DNA of 54,707 nucleotides from a virus. The stretch is from positions 1 through 54,707 of the IMG/VR virus record IMGVR_UViG_3300020455_000018; one strand, written 5' to 3'. Within the stretch, counting starts at the first letter, position 1. The number at the start of each line of letters is the position of its first letter. The notes beneath the pieces are model-generated. The model had not been told where the DNA came from, ran no database searches, and worked only from the letters and a program-made list of their open reading frames with translations. Shown one piece after another: positions 7,576-17,800 of this stretch. A program made the position numbers and the translations under genes.

Positions 7576-8764
7576 TTACGCATTAATAAATCCAGGAAAG
7601 TTTCATTTAGGAGACCCTCATGATTTTCCACCTAGACAAAATAGAAGATTTGACGAAAGAAATTATATATCAGAAATCAAATGGAAAACGTCTGTAATGT
7701 TAAATAAGAGGGTTTATATAGGAAATGTAAAATTAGTCCAATCTGATGGCACTGAGAGAGCTTTAAGCGATAGTATGTTTAAAAGCAAGAGCAATAAATA
7801 TGATTCATTTACATTAGATAGAAGAATTGATGTTGCTGTAGCTGATGGAGAAGAAATTATAAGACTTGCTACATTTGCAGATAGAATTTTGCAATACAAA
7901 CAAAATACTTTACATATTATTAACGCTACAAAATCACAAGAATTTTTAGAAGCTAGTTATAAATTTAAAGGAGTTTCTCATCACAATGCTGTATGCGAAT
8001 TTGATTATGGAGTTGCTTGGTGTAACCAACAAGGAGTATATATGTATAATGGGCAACAAGTAATAGAATTAACGGTAAAAGAAGGCGTTCGTAGATTTTC
8101 TCAAGAAGCTTGGGAAGATTTTTATGAAGACGGTAAAACTTCTATTGGTTATATACCAGAACAAAAACAATTATTATTAGTAAAAGGTTTTGAATCAGCT
8201 CATTCTTCTAATATTTTGTTATACGATATGGTAACAAAAAGTTGGACTAAAGGAACTGGAAGATTAAGTGTTTCTAATGCTGGTAAAAATATAACTAATT
8301 TGATAAATTTATGGGACAATAAATTAATATACGGATATGAAAATGCTACCGATGAAACAACAGTTGTTCCTTGGAATGTTGCATCTACTGAAGCAATTAA
8401 TAATTTTAAATTGCAAACAAAAGAATATACGTTTGGAACGCAAGCAAAAAAGAAAATTATAAAAGTTAGAATGACTTATAAAGGAGCTTCAGGTAGCAAT
8501 ACTAACATAACTCCTAAATATTCTTATGACGGTAGTGGATTTGTACATTCTTTTCAAGATGAAAACGGTGTTAATATAACAAATATACCAGGAAGCGCTG
8601 ATTGGACTGAAATAGATTTATATACACAATCAAATGCTAATGGAATTAGAGGTTTTGGATTAGAATTAGCAGACGAAGATGGCGCAACTACTACTAAAAA
8701 AGTAGCAAATGATTTTGAAATAAATGACATAACAATAATTTTTAGAACAAAAAGTGTAAAATAA
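7568..8764 (+). CDS. Tail nozzle-like protein, C-terminal half (beta-propeller type)
   Basis: It encodes 398 residues. It begins at TTG 7568 (GAGGTAGAAA before it), 8 nt inside the previous gene. The segments L-H-I-I-N, then G-V-S-H-H-N-A-V-C and G-V-A-W-C-N-Q-Q-G-V-Y-M-Y-N-G are blade-like motifs seen in nozzle and stabilisation proteins. Either it is a separately translated subunit or it is fused to the upstream frame by a frameshift; the TTG start with its own site favours separate translation. Confidence 0.6.
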   Translation: MANYALINPGKFHLGDPHDFPPRQNRRFDERNYISEIKWKTSVMLNKRVYIGNVKLVQSDGTERALSDSMFKSKSNKYDSFTLDRRIDVAVADGEEIIRLATFADRILQYKQNTLHIINATKSQEFLEASYKFKGVSHHNAVCEFDYGVAWCNQQGVYMYNGQQVIELTVKEGVRRFSQEAWEDFYEDGKTSIGYIPEQKQLLLVKGFESAHSSNILLYDMVTKSWTKGTGRLSVSNAGKNITNLINLWDNKLIYGYENATDETTVVPWNVASTEAINNFKLQTKEYTFGTQAKKKIIKVRMTYKGASGSNTNITPKYSYDGSGFVHSFQDENGVNITNIPGSADWTEIDLYTQSNANGIRGFGLELADEDGATTTKKVANDFEINDITIIFRTKSVK

Positions 8765-9078
8765 TGGCTGAACAAGCAGAAAAAAAGTTTCAAAGACCAG
8801 AAGGAAGAGGCGTAGGCGGTTCAAATTCTATTCATAGAACTATGTATCCAGAAAGATACATGAGAAATGAAACTCAATCTAAGCCTAAGTTTGTAAATAG
8901 TATTCCTGAGCAAGAATCGGGACAAAATGGAGATATAGTTTATTTTGTAAATGAAAGAAATTTTAACAAAGTAGAACAATACTTAAAACATGAAAATCAA
9001 TGGATAAATATTACTAGCGGTAGACCTTCTACAGATAATGCCAAAGTAAAAAAGTTTATACAGGCAAAAGCTGGATAA
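8764..9078 (+). CDS. Small tail-associated hypothetical protein
   Basis: It encodes 104 residues, starting by TAATG overlap with the nozzle gene. The N-terminus is basic and disordered-looking (R-P-E-G-R-G-V-G-G). The C-terminal half has G-D-I-V-Y-F and H-E-N-Q-W-I-N-I, resembling the small domain in many phage tail proteins that ends in a Tyr/Trp-rich strand pair. Probably a minor virion component. An AT-rich gap follows before the internal virion protein genes. Confidence 0.55.
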   Translation: MAEQAEKKFQRPEGRGVGGSNSIHRTMYPERYMRNETQSKPKFVNSIPEQESGQNGDIVYFVNERNFNKVEQYLKHENQWINITSGRPSTDNAKVKKFIQAKAG

Positions 9079-9100
9079 CAAAACAGTTGATTTTTTACAA

Positions 9101-9106
9101 TATAAT
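9101..9106 (+). promoter_or_regulatory. Possible -10 element before the internal virion genes
   Basis: A perfect TATAAT lies in the AT-rich 60-nt gap 9079-9138 upstream of the transglycosylase gene. No good -35 hexamer is found 16-18 nt upstream, so it could be chance in AT-rich DNA, or need another factor or polymerase. Confidence 0.25.
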
Positions 9107-9138
9107 AATTAATTTTTTAATAAAAATCTAAGGAATTT

Positions 9139-10143
9139 ATGAAAGCATATAAAAATCAAGGAATAAAAAGCGCTAGAATGCGTGCTGCAGATTCAAAAGC
9201 TAATGAGTTTGCTTTAGACCAAAAATCAAAAACTATAGCCTTAGATAGAAAATTAGATGTAGCAGACGCAGTTACTGATAGTACTTTTATTTCTAATGCA
9301 ATATCGTTTGGCGGAGAATTACTAGCTTTAAATCAAGATAGAAAATCGCTAAATGAAAGAAGAGGAAGAATTAAATTTGGAATAGATACTTATCAAAATA
9401 TATCCGAAGAAGAAGTAGATAGAGAAATAACAACTTTAGCCGATGTAAGAGCTGGTAAAGCTAAATTAAGTGATATTGGCACAGAACGTTTTTATGTAGG
9501 AAAAGGAGAAAACAGAATAGAGTTTAAAGGAGCAGATTTTGACGCTTTTGGTAAAATGTATCAAGAAAATAAAATGTCTGCTATGTTATTACACGGAAAA
9601 AAACCTAATGTTGCAAATATTTATGAAAAACTTATAAAAGCAGAATCAGGCGGAGAAGAAAACCCTTTAATGGCTGTTTCTTATGCTTATGACGAAAATA
9701 CTGGTGTAGAAGATAAAACTAAACCTATAGCTTATGGTCCATCTCAATTAAGACCTTCTACAGCTATGCAACCTGGTTATAGTAGAAATATATTTGAAAT
9801 AGCTGATAGTATGGGTATTAAATATGATGCTAAAGATGAAGCTAGTGCTATTAAATTATTGCAAACTAAAGGTTTAGGAAAAATGATGGGTTTTGAATAT
9901 TTACAAGGATTAGCAAAACATTATAAAGGCAATGTAGAAAAAGCTGTTGCAGCTTATAATGCTGGAGTAGGAAATATAGATAAATGGAGCGGAAATCGTG
10001 CAGACCTTAAAAAAGAAACAAGAGAATATTTAAAAGAAATTTTAGGGGATACAAAATATGATTATAGTGTAAATTTAGGCGAGGGAGATTCTGATTTTGA
10101 TATGGGCGATAAGACAATGTGGCAATATTTAATGGGAAAATAA
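9139..10143 (+). CDS. Internal virion protein with lytic transglycosylase (SLT) domain
   Basis: It encodes 334 residues. The SLT domain covers about 155-290: E169 in A-E-S-G-G is the expected catalytic acid, followed by Y-G-P-S-Q-L-R-P and A-A-Y-N-A-G-V-G-N. The N-terminal 150 residues are helical and carry no recognised domain. Its place at the head of the ejection-protein block mirrors the transglycosylase of T7 gp16, so it probably opens peptidoglycan locally during DNA entry rather than at lysis. ATG 9139 has AAGGAATTT upstream. Confidence 0.85.
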   Translation: MKAYKNQGIKSARMRAADSKANEFALDQKSKTIALDRKLDVADAVTDSTFISNAISFGGELLALNQDRKSLNERRGRIKFGIDTYQNISEEEVDREITTLADVRAGKAKLSDIGTERFYVGKGENRIEFKGADFDAFGKMYQENKMSAMLLHGKKPNVANIYEKLIKAESGGEENPLMAVSYAYDENTGVEDKTKPIAYGPSQLRPSTAMQPGYSRNIFEIADSMGIKYDAKDEASAIKLLQTKGLGKMMGFEYLQGLAKHYKGNVEKAVAAYNAGVGNIDKWSGNRADLKKETREYLKEILGDTKYDYSVNLGEGDSDFDMGDKTMWQYLMGK

Positions 10144-10153
10144 AGGAATATAT

Positions 10154-10657
10154 ATGTTAAAATTAGCAATGTTTGGATTAGATATGGTAGATAGAACTTC
10201 TAGAGCTTTAAGCGCTAATAGTCAAGCTGCATTAGACATACAAGGGTTAAATGCACAAATAGCTAATCAAAAAAAACAAAAATTACAAGCAGACGAAACT
10301 TTATATTCTCAATTAGATGTAGCACAAGATGATTATGAATATTCTACAGATGAAGTTTTTGATAAAGTTCAAAAGGTAAAAGAAAAAGCAGAAGATGCTA
10401 GAGATGTAAATATTCAAGGTTTTAAACATTCAGGGCAATTTGAACAAACTTTATATGAAGCTACTGAACAAGCTGACCAAGATACTTTAAGCGGTATGAG
10501 AGCAGCTGATAGAAGATTTGATAGAATGGTAGCAAGCGCACATCAACAAAACGAACAAGCTCAAGCAATGGCAGATGAAAAAATAGCGCAATATAAAAGA
10601 GAAATACAATCCAAAAGAAAAGGTAAAGGATTTTTAAGAAACTTTTTTGCAGGCTAA
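10154..10657 (+). CDS. Helical internal virion (ejection) protein
   Basis: It encodes 167 residues, almost wholly helical, Gln/Ala/Asp/Lys-rich with heptads. It begins M-L-K-L-A-M-F-G-L-D-M and ends in a basic, Phe-containing tail (K-R-K-G-K-G-F-L-R-N-F-F). Size, composition and place resemble T7 gp14 and other small ejection proteins that form a channel in the outer membrane; sequence identity is not claimed. Site AAAGGAATATAT precedes ATG 10154. Confidence 0.6.
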   Translation: MLKLAMFGLDMVDRTSRALSANSQAALDIQGLNAQIANQKKQKLQADETLYSQLDVAQDDYEYSTDEVFDKVQKVKEKAEDARDVNIQGFKHSGQFEQTLYEATEQADQDTLSGMRAADRRFDRMVASAHQQNEQAQAMADEKIAQYKREIQSKRKGKGFLRNFFAG

Positions 10658-10669
10658 AGGACAATAATT

Positions 10670-11851
10670 ATGGCAATATTAGAAGTATTAGATAGATTAC
10701 TAGAACAAGAAGAAAGAAGATATCAAACAGACGTAACAGCTTCTTTAAGAGCTATGGAATTATCAACTGATAGACAAATGAGAATGCAAGCAGCTGATAG
10801 AGAAGAAAGAAGATTAAATGCTGAATTACGTGATAAATTTATTAATAGAATGGATTTAGAAAAAAACAAAAATTTACAAATTAGAAATCAAGAATTATTA
10901 ACTTTTTATGATAGACATTTTGACCAATATGTAGAAGCTCAGACAGATAACCAAGGAAAAATTAATGGAACAAATTTGCAAAACGATTTTGAAGATTTAG
11001 GATTTAATGTAAAAGATGCTGAATTTATAGCAGTAACTTTAGATGGATACATAGAAGGTGGAAGAACAAATAGTAACGCTCTTCTTAGTCTTGTTAAATT
11101 TTTTGATGAAGATTCAAGATTAAGAGAATCAACATTTGTTAAAGGTTCAAGAGCTTTAAATATTATTCCTTTAAATGTAGGTCAAGATGGAGACCCTATA
11201 GCACAAAGAAATTTTGTAAATGCTAAAAATAGATTAAATGAATTAATTCAATTAGACAATTTAGATAAAGAATATACAAAAGAAATTGAAGATGCTAAAC
11301 AAGGAGAAGATTTTATACAAAATTTTGAAGAGCAATCATTTCAACAACCTAAAATGCAATTTGATTTTGATGATGCTGAATTAAGAAATTTAAGTAGCTT
11401 GTATGAAGCAGATAAAATAGTTTTAGGTGCAACTGATGTTGCTGGTGTTAATCCACAAGCGCAAGCATTAGAAGCTTCTGGATACATAGGAAATAAATCA
11501 TATTTAAAATATAATGCAAATAAAAAAGAATATATTGTTCCAGGTGTTAAAACTTATTATGAACCACGTAGTAGCAATTTTGCCAAAAAAACAACAACTA
11601 CAATTTCTGGAAATATTGAAACAATAGAGAACAGTATTGAAAAATTACAAGAAGAAAAAAATCAAATTAATCTAAATTTAGAACAAGCTTTAGAAGCTGA
11701 ATTAGACGAAACAAGAGATGCGATAATACAAATGAACGCAGATAGAAAATTAGTTCGCATAAATACAGTTTTAAATATTTTAGAAGATAAAAAAGATAAT
11801 CAGGAAAGCGAATTTGAAAGAATTAATACACTTTTCCCTGAGAAAGAATAA
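10670..11851 (+). CDS. Coiled-coil internal virion (ejection) protein
   Basis: It encodes 393 residues. The N-terminal ~90 residues are highly charged helix (Arg/Glu/Met-rich), and a second coiled coil spans about 320-390. The middle is mixed. It lies between the small ejection protein and the giant protein, the place of T7 gp15-like tunnel proteins. No family is recognised from sequence. Confidence 0.6.
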   Translation: MAILEVLDRLLEQEERRYQTDVTASLRAMELSTDRQMRMQAADREERRLNAELRDKFINRMDLEKNKNLQIRNQELLTFYDRHFDQYVEAQTDNQGKINGTNLQNDFEDLGFNVKDAEFIAVTLDGYIEGGRTNSNALLSLVKFFDEDSRLRESTFVKGSRALNIIPLNVGQDGDPIAQRNFVNAKNRLNELIQLDNLDKEYTKEIEDAKQGEDFIQNFEEQSFQQPKMQFDFDDAELRNLSSLYEADKIVLGATDVAGVNPQAQALEASGYIGNKSYLKYNANKKEYIVPGVKTYYEPRSSNFAKKTTTTISGNIETIENSIEKLQEEKNQINLNLEQALEAELDETRDAIIQMNADRKLVRINTVLNILEDKKDNQESEFERINTLFPEKE

Positions 11852-11857
11852 ATAGTT

Positions 11858-11871
11858 ATTCATATATGAAT
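11858..11871 (+). promoter_or_regulatory. Palindrome over the giant gene's start codon, no Shine-Dalgarno
   Basis: ATTCATATATGAAT is a perfect 14-nt palindrome that contains the ATG (11866-11868) of the giant gene. No AGGAG-like site lies in the 20 nt upstream, unlike nearly all neighbours. Initiation may rely on coupling from the upstream gene (stop 15 nt away) or be deliberately weak. Confidence 0.4.
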
Positions 11872-14800
11872 GGACAAAATAAAGAAAATATATTAGACGC
11901 ATTGTCTAGTGTTCTAGAAGAAAAGCAAGGTCAAGTTAATCAAAACACACAAAGCGACCTATTTGACTTAAGCACAGCAATAGATTTATCCCCCGAAGAA
12001 GCTGTATATAATGATGTAGGTAAAAGTTTGTTTGAAGCTGTAACTGCAGGTCCAACTGCAGCAGTAAAAACTCTTACTTTTGATTTTCTAGATTTAGAAA
12101 AAATGGGTGTTGTAGATAAACCAAAAACAAAACTTGGTCAAGCATCTGAATCTATAGGTACTATGGGAGGTTATTTATTAGGTTATAAAAAAATATTACA
12201 AGGAGGTAAAATTGTTGTAGGCGGTATTGGTAAACAAGCTGCAAAAGGAACAAAATTAGGCAATACAATTAGACAAGCAGATGTTCAAAGAGAAGGAATA
12301 AATAAAGCCTTAAAAGGAGTTAGAATAACTAGAGATGGTAAAAAAGTATCTAGAGCTGATTTTATTAAAGATGTTGTAGACCCTGAACTTTTAAATCCTA
12401 TTAAAAACTTTTCTCATTTAGCTCAAATATTTAGGTCTTCTAAAAAAATGGATGCTAATATTTTTGATGATATTATGCGCACAAGAGCTGGAGAGTTTTT
12501 AGTTAAAGCTGGTAAACAACGTGGATATACTATTGGAGCAGGTACAAAAATTATTGGGGGTAAACCAAGAAACGAAGTAGTTGATAGAATTACTAGAATT
12601 GCTAGCGATAATTGGAAAAACATAGGAGGTAGACCTATTAACACTCTTCCAGATTTAATAAGTTCATCGCTTCCTGGAAGTGGTAGATTTAACGCTTTAG
12701 CAGGACATATGGTAGAAGATATGTTAGCTTATGGTGTAGTAGAGGGAGGATTTGTTGCTTCTAGACATATAAGAGGAGAAGAACAATTGCAAACTCCACA
12801 ACAATTCTTTACAGAAATGATGGGATTTGGTGCATTAGCAGGTGCTTTAAGATTTATTCCTGGTGGAGCTCCTCAAGGTTCTCTTAGATTATGGAAAAAA
12901 CAAGATAGAGATAATTTAAAATTATTATTTGGTGGAACTAAAAAATTCATGAATAATGTTAAAATAAACGGTAAAAAAAGTCAAAATAATAGAGAAGACG
13001 TTTTAAATGGATTTAGTTATTTTAGGAGAATGAGACATCCAGTAGTTGAAAGTTCTTTTAATACTAGTATATATAGTAAAAAAAATGAAGGTTTAAGAAA
13101 AATGTTAAAAGGCGATTTAACAATGGATAATCTTAGAAAAATTACACAGAAAGGAACTCCAGAAGAAAAAGAAGCCGCTGCATTATTAATGAAAAGAGCT
13201 ATGAATGAACTTGGTCAAGATATTGCTACAACACATAGAAAACAATTTTTAGAGTTTATTAAAACAGATTGGTGGCAAACTAAACCAAGACAATTAACTG
13301 GGGCTCTTTTATTAGGTGGAGCTCAACAATTTATGACTGGTCAAGCTTCCGAAGTAACTCCTGATAATGTTTTGGGAGGTATGTTAGGATATTTTATGTT
13401 TAAAAGAGGACATAAACTACAATACAAAGGAAAAGGAGCAGAAGCTGATACTTGGATAACAGGAGGTAGTGGTTGGAATAGAGCTTTAGGTGATGAGCAA
13501 ATATATTTAAAAGAAATGGTTAATTTCAGTGAAGCAATGCAATTTAGAACAGACCACGAATTATGGATGCCTATTAGAGCCAAAGTAATGCAAAGCGATG
13601 TTTCAGGTGCAAGTGCAAGTGAAATGTTAAAAATGGCACAATTAGACATACAAAGTCCTAAATATATGGAAGCTGATGCTTTAATAAATACTTCTTACAA
13701 ACCTAAAAAAGGTGAAAAACAAGGAAAGTTATTATTTGTAACAAAAAATAGAAATATACAATCTAAAGATATTTCCAAAAAAGAAAGAGAAGAGTTAAAC
13801 GCTTTAGGAACAGATAGAGTAGAAGGAATACGTAAAAGCTATGATGCTTTTGTTGAATACTTTGACAATCCTAGTTATTTACCTCAAAAAAATAGAGGAT
13901 TTAAACCATTTGATTCTTTAAATAAAAAAGAAGTTTTAGAGTTTGAATCTAGAATTAAATCTATGGGAGCTAGAATTGGATATTCTAGTGATATTCAAAT
14001 ACTTGCTGGTAGAATTATTAAACCTACATTTGAAAAATCTGTAAGTGATTTAAGTAACGAATTAGTAGATTTATATAGTCAAGCACAAAAATCTGGAATG
14101 GTTGGAATAGAGTTTCCTACTAGACCTATTATAGAGCCAGATGCAATTACAGGTAAAAATGTTTATACTTTTCCTAGGTTAATTCAAGGAAACATACAAT
14201 GGAAAAAAGCAGAATATGCAAATATGTTTGAAGAAATAACTGGTATGGTAAAGTATGCAGAAGAATTTTCTAAAGGAACAGTTAAATACTCAGGTAAAGA
14301 AATTAAAGTTAATGAAGGAGATATAGACCAAGATGTATTTTTTAGTACTATGATGGGTATAAAAAGAGGATTTACTAATAATTATAAAGCTTCGCAATTT
14401 TCAGATGAAGGAATAGATAGACCTGTCACATTTTCTACTACTGATTGGGTTTTTCAACAAAGTAGAACAATGAAAACTATATTTGACGCAGAAGATATAG
14501 TAGAATTTGTTCCAAAAGTTTTAGATTCACAAGCTGGATTAGATGCTAGTTCTTTGCCTTTAATAAGAAAACAATTACAAGATGTTTTTCAGGAAAACGA
14601 TGCATGGAGATATCGTGCTGAACATTTTAATTTAACTGGCTTAAATAAAAAAAATAAAGCATTTATAGAAACTATAGCTCCTATGTTAAGAAGCCAAGGA
14701 AACGACTCTATAAGTTTCAAGGGTAATGAGAAAAAATTAAAAGATTCAGATGTTACTCCTTTACGAAATTCATTTATTTCTTCTGGTTATGTAAGATTTA

Positions 14801-17800
14801 AAAATGATGAAGTTTCTCCTGTGTTTAATGATGTAGTAGATGATTTAATGTGGAAAGAAGATTTTTTAAGTAGACGTAAAATAGATGAAAATGGAGATTT
14901 AGCAACTTACGATAATCGTGATAGGGAAATTATAACTATTTTTGAAGAAGCTAATATTTTAACTAATAGACGTAGTACTTCAGTTCCAGCAGAAATAGTA
15001 GCTGTACGAAGTTTAAATACTAACGAAATTCAAAAAGCTGATTCATTTGTAAAATATATAGACGAATATGTTCAAAACCCGCAAGACGCACAAATACATA
15101 ACGATATGCACAAAGCATTGCAAAAAGTACATAATGATTTAGACCCTAAACAAATTGATGAATTACATTTATCGTTAATAAAAGATATACAAACATATAT
15201 AGAACCTTATATGTATAGATTTGACGAAAAGCTACAATCTAACGTAGGTCATTTAAGACCAAGTACTGAAAAATATTTAATTTTTGACGCAGATATTATT
15301 CGTGACATGAGAAATAAAATTGAAGCTGTAAAAGTAGCAGATATGAATTACAATCTTACTACATTTGCAGAAAGTGTTGCTGAAATGAAACAATCTACTA
15401 TTGCACAAGAATCACAATTAGCATCTTTAGTGTATAAATCATTAAAAGAAAATTCTCCAAGACTAGATAGTTATTATACTTTATTAATGAATCATGGATA
15501 CATGAATAACAAAACAAGACAATTAAAAAGACCTCCAAAAAATGATAAAAAATATAATGCTTACTATAATGATTTACGAGATTTGTTAAATCAAGAAAGT
15601 AAAAAATCTTGGGGAGATGTAAATCAAGAATGGATAGACAAAACTGAAAAAATACTAGATGCTGATGCTAACAATCTATCAGAAGTTAATAATTTAGCTA
15701 TTACTTTACCAAAATTTATAAGTAAATATGGAACTGATTTAAAAAACAATTCAGATAATCCTTTGTTTCAAGAACAGTCACAATATCCTAACAATTTATT
15801 AAAACAATTACAAGAATATCATAGTATTGCAGACATACAATCTGGAAAATTAAAAGGACTTTTAGGCTGGAATGGAGATACAGCTAAATTTTTAAAAGAT
15901 TTAAGAAAAGAAACTATTAAAACAAACAAAGATGTTGATGTAGATGTTTTAGACCAAGAATTAATTAGTATTGGAGCTACATTAAATAATAAAACTCAAA
16001 TGAGATTATTAACTTTTGACCAAGAAGCAAGACCAAATCAATTTGAATACGTTACAATGGAACAAAATCTATTATTAGATTCCTTAGAAGACATATTTAA
16101 AGTTAACGGATTGCAAGATTCTGTTTTTATGATTAATAATAGTGGGTTTGCTAGAAATAGTTATAGACCAATGAACTCATTTAAAGATGAAGTTTTTATG
16201 TCAAATGCTTTAAGAAAAATGACAAGCGATGGATATGCTCAAGTTAATAATAAACTTATAAGAAATAAACAATTAGACGACCCTGTTGATGTTATTACTG
16301 GAGCTATAATACCTATAAGGCTTAATAGAAATACTGTTATAGGTATAAAAATGGATGATAGCGTAATGCGTGAAATTGCTAATAATTATGTAGATTGGAG
16401 AAAAGCTAACAAATTAGCATATGACGCAATAGAAGGAATAATTTTTGATGAAGTAACTCAAGATTATAAAACTGATTTTAATAAAAACGCTGAAGAAACT
16501 GCAAACAAATTAACAAAATGGATGCAAGATTTAATTTTTGGTAAACCAGTAGAACAAGGAGGAATAGGATATAAGACATGGCAAAAAATAGATTCAGTTC
16601 CTTCTAAAGACCAATATAAAGGATTAAAATATTTTAAATTGCATGACAATAAAAGTGCCAAAGTAATTAAATCAGTAGACTTGAAAACTATGATTAAATA
16701 CATAGATGGAAGAACAATTAAAAATCCTAAATTATTGGAAATGAAAAAAACAATGCAAGGTATATTAAATAATGAATATAATATAGTATACTATACAGAT
16801 GAAAGTGTTAATAAAGCAACTAAATCTAAAACTGGAGGAGTTCAAGATATATTTAGTTCTCATACAACAGCAAAAACTAATTTTGACAATGAATTTAAAT
16901 CAATTACTGGTAAAGAATTTGATGATTTAGATAGTAAAGATATACAAAAGTTCAACAAAGTTCAACGAAGAGCTTATGATGCGATTAAAGAAGATTTAGG
17001 TCAAAAAGATACATCTATCGTAGATGGAGCAACGTTTCAACCAAAAGAACTAGCAGAATTACAAGCTATGTTAAGTGGTAGAACATTAAATGAATTAGAT
17101 GAAGTTTCAGGAAATAAGCTTATAGGACAAAAAGCAGATAGTAAAGGTGAGTTAGTTCCTATTAAAACAGCTAAACTGCCTAATATAGCTTCTAAACATT
17201 TACCAGACGAATTAACTAGCGCAGATAATAGTAAAACAATTTTTGTAAATACTAGTTCCGCTAAAGCTATAGGTAATTATAGTGATGAATTTTATAATAA
17301 AGTATTAGAAGTTAATAGTTTTAATGATTTTATAGGCATAGATGATTTCCATAAAAATCCTTACACAATAGAAGATTTTAAATTGTTAAGCACAAAAGGT
17401 AAAAAAGAAGGTAAAATGGTTCCTAATTTTACTGGTTATTTTTATAAAATGCCTAATCACGTAAATGTAATGAATGATTTTATAGAATATAATATGACTC
17501 AAAATGTTAGAAACAATAACGCTATTATTAAACAAGCGTTTTCTAGTTCTGATAGAATGCAAGCAAAAGAATTGTTTTTTGAATTAACTTTAGCACAAAG
17601 TAGAATAAAAAGCGCTGAATTAAATGATGTAGATACACAAGCTGGAGTTTTATTAAAATTAGCTCAACATGGTATTGACCCAATAATGTTTAGAAATCAA
17701 TTTTTTAATATGTTTGATAAAAAATATATGTTTGATGATAAATTAAAATTTTCTAATGATGCTGTTATTCATCCTGATATGACAGGAAGTTTAAAATCTA

